Assembly (NCBI GenBank): GCA_003552745.1
Contig: PUOG01000085.1
Coordinates: forward strand, 1-12,154
DNA: 12,154 nucleotides
Source: Spirochaetaceae bacterium
Lineage (GTDB): Bacteria; Spirochaetota; Spirochaetia; DSM-27196; SKKC01
Direction of reading: 5' to 3'
This document shows positions 6,999-12,154 of the stretch, piece by piece. The number at the start of each line of letters is the position of its first letter. The first letter of the stretch is position 1. The notes under the pieces were generated by a model, which was not told the DNA's origin, ran no database searches, and saw only the letters and a list, made by a program, of their open reading frames with translations. Position numbers and translations under genes: made by a program.

Positions 6999-8336
6999 AT
7001 GAGCGAAGCACGATCCATCAACGTTGCCTGGGATCCTGCTGCCGATGGCGCTCCGGCTCCCGGCCTGAACGACTCGATCGGCGTGCTGGTCTCCGGTGGA
7101 GTCGACAGTTCGGTAGCGCTTTCGCGACTGGTCGCAGCCGGGTACCGCAACGTGAGCGCGTGGTACCTGAAGATCTGGCTGGAGGATGAGTTAACCTCGC
7201 TCGGGCAGTGCCCGTGGGAGGAAGATCTCGAATACGCGCGTTCGGTGTGCAAGGCGCTCGGGGTACGATTGAACGTCGTGTCGCTGCAGATTGAGTACTA
7301 CGATCGGGTGGTTTCGTACACGATCGAGGAGTTGCGCGCGGGGAGAACCCCGAGTCCCGACATCTTCTGCAATGAGCGGGTGAAGTTCGGGGCGTTTCTC
7401 GAACGTGTCGGCGAGCGAGTCGAGTGGGTGGCGAGCGGGCACTACGGGCGGGTCGTACCCGCCCCGGGGCGGGTCGTACGTGCCCCGGGGCGGGGTGGGC
7501 ACGCCGCAGTTTCTCGCGGCGGTGACGGCGACTCGTATCGAATCGCACACCGGCCGGGTATGGAATCCGGTAAGAGCGAGCGCGTCCACCTCTACCGGGC
7601 ATGCGATCCGGTAAAGGATCAGAGCTATTTCCTCTCACATCTGTCGCAGGAGCAGCTGGCGCGGCTCCTCTTCCCCCTGGGGACATTGCCGAAGCGGCAG
7701 GTGCGACGGCTCGCGGACCGATTGCAGCTGGCAAACCGCAATCGACCGGACAGCCAGGGGATCTGCTTTCTCGGGAAGATCCGCTATCCCGATTTCGTGC
7801 GCCACTATCTCGGTGAGCGCGAAGGGCGGATTGTCGATCGGGAGCGCGGGCGTGAGCTCGGCCGTCACCGCGGCTTCTGGTTCTATACGATCGGGCAACG
7901 GCAGGGGCTCGGTCTCTCCGGCGGTCCGTGGTACGTGACCGGCAAGGACGTCGAGGAAAACGTCGTGTTCGTAACCCACGGTGATCGCGTCAATGACAGC
8001 GCGTCGGATACGGTACGGCTCGAAGAGTTGCACTGGATCGGGGCTCCGCCGGAAGACCCCGGCGAGCGCGGACTCTCGGTCAAGCTGCGCCACGGTCCGA
8101 AGCGGATTGCGTGTTCGGCGACCGGGTTCGATTCGGCGGGTCGCCGGTTGGACGAGCTCGGCGCGTCACATCACATCACCCTCAAACTCGAAGAGCCGGA
8201 TCGCGGCGTAGCTCCGGGCCAGTTCGGAGTCCTCTACAGCGGCGAGCGGTGCCTCGGTGCCGGACGCATCGCCTGCGGAGATGTCGCCGGTTCGCCTGAT
8301 ATGGTGCACTATAGTGAACGGGGAGCCCGAGTATGA
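6999..8336 (+). CDS. mnmA: tRNA-specific 2-thiouridylase MnmA
   Basis: Adenylates and thiolates U34 of tRNAs for Lys, Glu and Gln in the cytoplasm. The ATP loop SGGVDSS (residues 32-38), the first catalytic cysteine in CNERVKF (C124), KDQSYF (206-211) and the second cysteine in QGICFLG (C256) are all present. The stretch KIWLEDE...CPWEEDLEYAR belongs to the plastid-like/spirochaete form of the family. At 445 residues it is longer than the usual 350-380: there is an N-terminal leader of about 30 residues, and roughly 35 extra residues between GHYGR and RVHLYRACDPVKDQSYF that include a tandem repeat. Start is uncertain: ATG 6999 fits the candidate promoter; ATG 6978 and TTG 6951 are alternatives, and none has a good ribosome site. 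The stop overlaps the response regulator start (ATGA). Confidence 0.93.
   Translation: MSEARSINVAWDPAADGAPAPGLNDSIGVLVSGGVDSSVALSRLVAAGYRNVSAWYLKIWLEDELTSLGQCPWEEDLEYARSVCKALGVRLNVVSLQIEYYDRVVSYTIEELRAGRTPSPDIFCNERVKFGAFLERVGERVEWVASGHYGRVVPAPGRVVRAPGRGGHAAVSRGGDGDSYRIAHRPGMESGKSERVHLYRACDPVKDQSYFLSHLSQEQLARLLFPLGTLPKRQVRRLADRLQLANRNRPDSQGICFLGKIRYPDFVRHYLGEREGRIVDRERGRELGRHRGFWFYTIGQRQGLGLSGGPWYVTGKDVEENVVFVTHGDRVNDSASDTVRLEELHWIGAPPEDPGERGLSVKLRHGPKRIACSATGFDSAGRRLDELGASHHITLKLEEPDRGVAPGQFGVLYSGERCLGAGRIACGDVAGSPDMVHYSERGARV
7449..7494 (+). repeat. 21-bp tandem repeat (two copies plus 4 nt) inside mnmA
   Basis: Copies at 7449-7469 and 7470-7490 differ only at two or three bases of one codon (CCC versus CGT) and are followed by CGGG. 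In frame they encode RVVPAPG then RVVRAPG. The copy junction forms a perfect 16-bp palindrome, cccgccccggggcggg, at 7458-7473. The period is a multiple of three, so the duplication keeps the gene open. Confidence 0.9.
8307..8316 (+). promoter_or_regulatory. Palindrome with -10-like core ahead of the response regulator gene
   Basis: A perfect 10-bp palindrome, CACTATAGTG, in the last codons of mnmA, contains TATAGT (8310-8315, 5 of 6 to a -10 box). It lies 16 nt before the regulator ATG. No convincing -35 box is seen at the right distance. It could be an internal promoter or operator for the two-component genes, or chance. Confidence 0.2.
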
Positions 8337-9007
8337 GAGTCCTCGTAGTCGAAGATGATGAGAAGATCGCCTCGTTCGTGTCTAAGGGGCTGGAACAGGC
8401 CGGGTACGCGGTCGACAGCGTGAAGACCGGTGAGGACGGTTACGCGTACCTGCGTCAGACCGCCTATGACGCGGCTGTGGTCGATATCATGCTGCCCGGC
8501 ATGGACGGGTTGACGATGGTGCAACGCGTTCGCGAAGAGGACGTCGAGACGCCGATCATCATTCTCAGTGCGAAGCGATCGGTCGAAGATCGCATAAAGG
8601 GTATTCAGACCGGAAGCGACGATTACCTGACCAAGCCGTTCTCCTTCTCCGAGCTGCTCGCGCGGCTTCAGGCGCTCATGCGCCGGGTGGGGCGTGGCAA
8701 GAGTGCTACGACACTGAGCTACGGCGATCTGACGCTCGACCTGTTGAGACACGAGGCGCGACGCGGTGATCAAGTTATCGAGTTGCAGCCGAGGGAGTTC
8801 TCGCTGCTCGAATACATGATGCGCAATGCCGGGACCGTGCTTTCGAAAACGATGATCATGGAACATGTCTGGAACTACGACTTCGATCCACAGACAAATG
8901 TTGTAGACGTCCTCGTCTGGCGTCTGAGGAAGAAAGTAGATGAAGGCTTCGATCAAAAGTTTATTCACACCGTCCGCGGGGTCGGCTACGTTCTCAAGAG
9001 CGCTTAG
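8333..9007 (+). CDS. OmpR/PhoB-family response regulator
   Basis: A 224-residue DNA-binding regulator. The receiver domain (about 1-118) has the acidic pair E7/D8-D9, phospho-acceptor D51 in VVDIMLPGMDG, S79 as the switch residue and K101 in TKPF. A winged-helix effector domain (about 128-222) contains LQPREFSLLEYMMRN and ends with IHTVRGVGYVL, the wing of this family. The sequence most resembles the CusR/CopR/HprR-like branch, but this is by eye. ATG at 8333 overlaps the mnmA stop by 4 nt and has GGGGAG 7 nt upstream. The histidine kinase gene starts inside its 3' end, so the two proteins are almost certainly partners. It is the best candidate to bind the two ATTACA-N4-TGTAAT sites in this window. 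Its target genes are inferred, not shown. Confidence 0.95.
   Translation: MRVLVVEDDEKIASFVSKGLEQAGYAVDSVKTGEDGYAYLRQTAYDAAVVDIMLPGMDGLTMVQRVREEDVETPIIILSAKRSVEDRIKGIQTGSDDYLTKPFSFSELLARLQALMRRVGRGKSATTLSYGDLTLDLLRHEARRGDQVIELQPREFSLLEYMMRNAGTVLSKTMIMEHVWNYDFDPQTNVVDVLVWRLRKKVDEGFDQKFIHTVRGVGYVLKSA
8926..8932 (+). promoter_or_regulatory. Ribosome binding site for the histidine kinase, inside the regulator gene
   Basis: GAGGAAG, a few bases before the ATG at 8940. Together with the absence of any ATG, GTG or TTG in frame between that ATG and the first membrane segment, it supports the long overlap with the regulator gene. Confidence 0.6.
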
Positions 9008-10448
9008 CGCCTTCTCGGAAACGCTCAGCCGGTTTCTGTCGGCGACGTACGTCAGGCTCACGCTTCTGTTCTCATCGATCTTTCTCATCGGAGCGATCGT
9101 CCTCTTCTCGATCAGCTTCTTTTCCCTCTACAATTCGCTGCAGCGCGACGATCTTCAGGAACTCTCGACCCGGTTGCTCGGCTACTGGGCGCGGTTCCAG
9201 TCCGGTGGGGTCGACGCGCTGCGAAGCGAGATCGATGCACGGACCGTACTCGTGGGTGAACGCGCTTTTTTCGTCCGCATCGCCGATGCGGACAATGAGA
9301 CGCAGTTCTTCAGCGTCCCCGCGCTCTGGCAGCAAGGCTTCAATCTGAGCGAGCTCGAGCGGGGTGAGTTATCCGATTGGGAAGGGGTGAAAGTGCTCGA
9401 GTCGGATACCTTGCCGTATCGACTGGAGCTCGCCGGCATCAGTCTGAGCCCGGACTACTATCTTCAGGTGGGATTGAGCACCGAGGATCGCGATCAGCTG
9501 CTCGATCTCTTCCAGCGGAACTTCATGATTATCGCCTCCGCGGTTGTCGTCACCAGTCTCGTGCTCGGGCTGCTTCTCGCCTTCCGCGTGCTGAAGCCGG
9601 TGCGCGACTTGAGCGATACCGTCCATTCGATTCTCGTGACCGGTCGTTTCGATACCCGTATCCCGGAAGAGGGAGGCTTTCTTCGCGATCAGGGAGATAT
9701 GCATGAGCTGGTTCTCTACTTCAATGAGATGCTCACGCGCATAGAGCGGCTCATCGGCGGCATGCACGATGCGCTCGACGCGGTGGCGCACGATCTTCGG
9801 ACTCCGATTACACGGATGCGCGGAAACGCGGAGCTGGCGTTGAAGCATGAACCGGGCGACGAGGCGGTCCTTCGGGAGGCGCTGGCCGACTGCGTCGAGG
9901 AAAGTGACACGATGCTTCGACTGCTCAATACGCTCATGGATATCTCGGAGGCACAATCAGGCGCGCTGAACCTCCGGATCGAGGAGGTCGACGCCGGTCA
10001 TGTACTGCGCGATACCGCTGAGCTGTACGAGTATGTAGCCGATGCGAAGGAGATCCGAATCGAGATTGGCGACGTTGAGGGGATGACGCTGCAAGCCGAC
10101 CCGGTGCGGCTGCGACAGGTACTCGCGAATCTGCTCGACAATGCGATCAAGTACTCGCCGAACGGGTCGAGCGTCGAGCTTTCGTGCCTTGCACTCGATG
10201 ACCGTGTCGTCTTCCGGGTACGCGATAACGGCGCCGGTATCGAGGAAGACGATATGCCCAGGATCTGGAACCGTCTCTATCGCGGTCAGGAGGCACGCTC
10301 GCGGCCGGGTCTCGGACTCGGGCTGAGTCTGGTAAAAGCGATCGTCGAGGCACACGGCGGCACGGTAGAAGTCCACTCCCAGATCGGGATCGGCACCGAG
10401 GTGCGAGTGACGCTGCCGGTCATTTCGCCTGCTCATTCAGTCGAATGA
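8940..10448 (+). CDS. Membrane-bound sensor histidine kinase
   Basis: A 502-residue inner-membrane sensor kinase, partner of the preceding regulator. Layout: a Ser/Thr/Ala-rich cytoplasmic N-terminus (1-38), membrane segment 1 (about 39-64), an outer-facing sensor region of about 130 residues (65-194) in which I recognise no named domain, membrane segment 2 (about 195-215), HAMP linker (216-270), dimerisation/phospho-acceptor helix with HDLRTPITRMRG (H284), then the ATPase domain: N box NLLDNAIKYSP (397-407), DNGAGI (429-434), RIWNRLYRG (441-449) and GLGLGLSLVKAIVEAHGG (457-474). The HDLRTPxTR form and overall layout resemble CusS/heavy-metal and envelope-stress kinases. The start is fixed at ATG 8940 by a ribosome site and by lack of later start codons, giving a 68-nt overlap with the regulator. 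The signal sensed is unknown. Confidence 0.95.
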   Translation: MKASIKSLFTPSAGSATFSRALSAFSETLSRFLSATYVRLTLLFSSIFLIGAIVLFSISFFSLYNSLQRDDLQELSTRLLGYWARFQSGGVDALRSEIDARTVLVGERAFFVRIADADNETQFFSVPALWQQGFNLSELERGELSDWEGVKVLESDTLPYRLELAGISLSPDYYLQVGLSTEDRDQLLDLFQRNFMIIASAVVVTSLVLGLLLAFRVLKPVRDLSDTVHSILVTGRFDTRIPEEGGFLRDQGDMHELVLYFNEMLTRIERLIGGMHDALDAVAHDLRTPITRMRGNAELALKHEPGDEAVLREALADCVEESDTMLRLLNTLMDISEAQSGALNLRIEEVDAGHVLRDTAELYEYVADAKEIRIEIGDVEGMTLQADPVRLRQVLANLLDNAIKYSPNGSSVELSCLALDDRVVFRVRDNGAGIEEDDMPRIWNRLYRGQEARSRPGLGLGLSLVKAIVEAHGGTVEVHSQIGIGTEVRVTLPVISPAHSVE

Positions 10449-10456
10449 TCGCATTG

Positions 10457-10472
10457 ATTACAAAGGTGTAAT
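10457..10472. promoter_or_regulatory. Operator-like palindrome ATTACA-N4-TGTAAT upstream of the HtrA protease gene
   Basis: A perfect inverted repeat ATTACA-AAGG-TGTAAT, extended by one more base pair on each side (G10456/C10473). It starts 8 nt after the kinase stop and is about 60 bp before the likely protease transcription start (candidate -10 TAATAC at 10515-10520). An identical-armed site occurs at 12013-12028. The arms match the CusR/HprR boxes of E. coli as I recall them, which are bound by regulators of the same family as the one encoded here. Confidence 0.65.
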
Positions 10473-10481
10473 CGATCTGAA

Positions 10482-10512
10482 ATCGGCCGGAAAGCATTCG
10501 CCGATATTTTTT
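10482..10512 (+). terminator. Weak intrinsic-terminator-like hairpin after the histidine kinase gene
   Basis: ATCGGC (10482-10487) and GCCGAT (10500-10505) can form a 6-bp stem with a 12-nt loop, followed by A and six Ts (10507-10512). It would end or attenuate the mnmA-regulator-kinase transcript before the protease gene. The stem is short, and the same bases may instead serve as the -35 region and spacer of the protease promoter. Confidence 0.4.
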
Positions 10513-10514
10513 CG

Positions 10515-10520
10515 TAATAC
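10515..10520 (+). promoter_or_regulatory. Candidate -10 element of the HtrA protease gene
   Basis: TAATAC, 4 of 6 to consensus, with no good -35 box 17 nt upstream. A missing -35 box is what an activator-dependent promoter would show, and the palindrome centre lies about 53 bp ahead of the -10 element. Confidence 0.35.
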
Positions 10521-10574
10521 TCCAGGGGTGCCGTGCGCCTGAGAATTGTTTCCGGGAGGTTTCGACGAAGAGTC

Positions 10575-12002
10575 ATGAAAACAGCGATCGCCGTGCTTGT
10601 GTTCGCGTGCCTCGGCTTTGTTTCAACCGAGCGCCCGGTTCATGCCGAAACTCGGACGGCATTTCGCGCCGAGACGCCCGATTCGTTCGTGATCATGGAG
10701 GCATCCCAACGCACCTTTCGCCGTATCGTGCGCGATGTCCGGCCGACCGTCGTCGAGATCAATGTTGTGGAGACCGTCTCTCCGGAGATTCCGCAGCGAT
10801 CGCTGCTCGACCACCTTCTCGGGCGAAACCCGACGCCTCAGCCACCGCCTGAACGGCGTCGCCGAGGGCTCGGAAGTGGAATTCTCGTTCATCAGGACGC
10901 GAGCGATGTTTACGTCGCGACGAACAAGCACGTTATCGGAAATGCGCAGGAGATCACGGTTCGGCTTACCGACGGTCGTGAGTTCGCGGCCGAGCTCGTC
11001 GGAGATGATCCGTACCGCGATCTTGCGCTCGTGCGTTTTCAAAGCTATGCCGAGATGCCGCTGGCACAGCTCGGCGATTCCGATCTGGTTGAACCGGGAG
11101 ACTGGGCGTTCGCGGTCGGAAACCCGCTCGGCTACGATTCAACGGTCACCATGGGCATTGTCAGTGCGGTCAATCGCCCGGGCAGGGGCAGTGTAGCCAG
11201 CCACTTTACCGACTACATACAGACCGACGCTGCGATCAACCGTGGCAACTCGGGCGGACCGTTGGTGAACCTCTACGGTGAGGTTGTCGGAATCAACACG
11301 TGGATCGTTTCCGGCAGCAACGGTGGAGGGAGCATCGGACTCGGATTCGCGATTCCCATCAACAACGCGAAACGCGCCATTGAAGATCTTATTGTCCGTG
11401 GCTCGGTGCAATACGGCTGGCTCGGGGTGAACACCGGGCGACCACTGCCCGGTGCGTTGAGCGGATTGCCGGAAGACACCGACGGTGCACTCATCTTCGA
11501 CGTGATCACTTCATCGCCGGCGTCGCGAGCGGGACTGTTGCCCGGCGACATTATCACGCGTATCGATGGACGTCCCGTGCGCATCACAGACGACGTGACG
11601 CGACTCGTGGGAGCGGTCTCCCCGGGCTCGGTCATGCGGTTCGAGCTCTTTCGCTACGGCGAGCCCGTCGAATTGAACGTACGTGTCGGCAGCAGGCAGG
11701 AGATCGAAGACGGGCGGGGGAGGCTCTGGCCGGGGCTGGCGGTGGTCGGCGTCTCGGACGAGGTGCGCAGCGAACTCAATCTCGGCCGAAGCATGGGGGA
11801 TGTCGTCGTGAGTCACGTGCTTCAGGGAGGACCCGCATCGATCGCGGGCCTGCGACCGGGAGACATTATCCGACAGGTGAACGGCACGCGCATCGGCTCG
11901 GTTCACGACTTCTACCGGCAGATAAACGATGAAAGCCATACCGAGGTGCTCTTCCGGATATACCGGCAGGAGTCGGAAGTCGTGATCGGCATGTCACGAT
12001 AA
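10575..12002 (+). CDS. degP: HtrA/DegP-type periplasmic serine protease with two PDZ domains
   Basis: A secreted ATP-independent protease/chaperone for damaged envelope proteins. From the ATG at 10575 it has 475 residues: signal peptide with a hydrophobic core and likely cleavage after PVHA (residue 24); trypsin-like domain with the catalytic triad H119 (ATNKHVIG), D149 (YRDLALVRF) and S226 (RGNSGGPL); PDZ1 about 281-371 (GWLGV...SRAGLLPGDIITRIDG); PDZ2 about 386-471 (SIAGLRPGDIIRQVNG). This is the normal two-PDZ DegP layout. A GTG at 10533 would add 14 mostly basic residues; the ATG gives the cleaner signal peptide, but its ribosome site is poor (GGGAGG is 15 nt away), so the start is open. 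Control by the upstream two-component system is likely from the operator, by analogy with CpxAR-DegP and CssRS-HtrA. The exact subfamily (DegP versus DegQ/MucD) cannot be settled by eye. Confidence 0.95.
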   Translation: MKTAIAVLVFACLGFVSTERPVHAETRTAFRAETPDSFVIMEASQRTFRRIVRDVRPTVVEINVVETVSPEIPQRSLLDHLLGRNPTPQPPPERRRRGLGSGILVHQDASDVYVATNKHVIGNAQEITVRLTDGREFAAELVGDDPYRDLALVRFQSYAEMPLAQLGDSDLVEPGDWAFAVGNPLGYDSTVTMGIVSAVNRPGRGSVASHFTDYIQTDAAINRGNSGGPLVNLYGEVVGINTWIVSGSNGGGSIGLGFAIPINNAKRAIEDLIVRGSVQYGWLGVNTGRPLPGALSGLPEDTDGALIFDVITSSPASRAGLLPGDIITRIDGRPVRITDDVTRLVGAVSPGSVMRFELFRYGEPVELNVRVGSRQEIEDGRGRLWPGLAVVGVSDEVRSELNLGRSMGDVVVSHVLQGGPASIAGLRPGDIIRQVNGTRIGSVHDFYRQINDESHTEVLFRIYRQESEVVIGMSR

Positions 12003-12012
12003 TCACAATATC

Positions 12013-12028
12013 ATTACAACTCTGTAAT
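12013..12028. promoter_or_regulatory. Second operator-like palindrome ATTACA-N4-TGTAAT, downstream of the protease gene
   Basis: Perfect inverted repeat ATTACA-ACTC-TGTAAT with the same arms and spacing as the site at 10457-10472, starting 10 nt after the protease stop. No T-run follows, so it does not look like a terminator. TACTAT/TATTCT (-10-like) lie about 40 bp downstream at 12058-12066, so it probably controls a gene or RNA that begins near or beyond the right edge. Confidence 0.6.
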
Positions 12029-12032
12029 ATGT

Positions 12033-12049
12033 GTGAAATCGAAGTGAAA
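12033..12049 (+). repeat. GTGAAA direct repeat with 11-bp period
   Basis: GTGAAA at 12033-12038 and 12044-12049, 5 nt apart. One-turn direct repeats are how many OmpR/PhoB-family regulators bind, and this pair lies between the palindrome at 12013-12028 and the -10-like sequence at 12058. It may be part of the same control region or coincidental. The rest of 12050-12154 shows no convincing gene. Confidence 0.3.
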
Positions 12050-12154
12050 GCTGTGGGTACTATTCTCTCACACAGAAAGCGGCCGGGGAAGGGAATTGCT
12101 GAAGCATCCGTAGCGTAACTTCCTATCCCGACTCCGGTTTAGCATCTACCCCCC

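Noticed and set aside
7449..7494. Tandem repeat considered as the start of a CRISPR array
   Set aside because: Contiguous copies with no spacers, in frame inside mnmA, so it is a coding duplication.
8309..9088. 259-codon minus-strand frame antisense to the response regulator
   Set aside because: Codon mirror of the regulator gene with no domain signature or start signals.
12013..12028. Palindrome considered as the protease gene terminator
   Set aside because: AT-rich 6-bp arms with no following T-run, and identical arms occur upstream of the protease gene, which fits an operator better.
12029..12118. 29-codon plus-strand frame (ATG directly after the second palindrome)
   Set aside because: No ribosome binding site, overlaps the proposed control region and -10 elements, and the peptide shows no recognisable feature; more likely untranslated leader.

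Overview
This GC-rich window carries two divergent gene blocks either side of a short intergenic region near 6886-6998. It most probably comes from a spirochaete of the Spirochaeta/Salinispira type. The left block is a complete bacterial mevalonate operon in the order HMG-CoA synthase, type 2 isopentenyl-diphosphate isomerase, HMG-CoA reductase, mevalonate diphosphate decarboxylase, phosphomevalonate kinase, mevalonate kinase. From memory, Borrelia (BB0683-BB0688) has the same order, with the tRNA thiolase gene mnmA/trmU (BB0682) next to HMG-CoA synthase, as here. The phosphomevalonate kinase also has the sequence flavour I recall from Borrelia.

Left block, minus strand, read from 6885 down to 110: the six genes are packed with 4-, 10- and 20-nt overlaps or short gaps. 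Several starts are not ATG (TTG for the synthase, GTG for the isomerase and for phosphomevalonate kinase), which suggests one translationally coupled transcript. Together the enzymes take acetoacetyl-CoA plus acetyl-CoA to IPP and DMAPP; only the acetoacetyl-CoA thiolase is missing from the window. After mevalonate kinase, the first 24 codons of another minus-strand gene run off the left edge; they resemble zinc-dependent phospholipase C-like proteins.

Right block, plus strand: mnmA (tRNA U34 2-thiolation, with an unusual GC-rich tandem-repeat insert), then an OmpR-type response regulator (ATGA overlap with mnmA), a membrane histidine kinase (68-nt overlap with the regulator), and a secreted HtrA/DegP-type serine protease with two PDZ domains. 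This looks like an envelope-stress circuit. A perfect palindrome, ATTACA-N4-TGTAAT, lies just before the protease gene, and the same palindrome recurs just after it, upstream of whatever follows the right edge. It matches the half-sites I recall for CusR/HprR-type regulators, so the natural inference is that the response regulator binds both sites. The mevalonate and mnmA-stress blocks are ordinary in content. The most interesting material is the paired operator, the mnmA insert and the overlap architecture.
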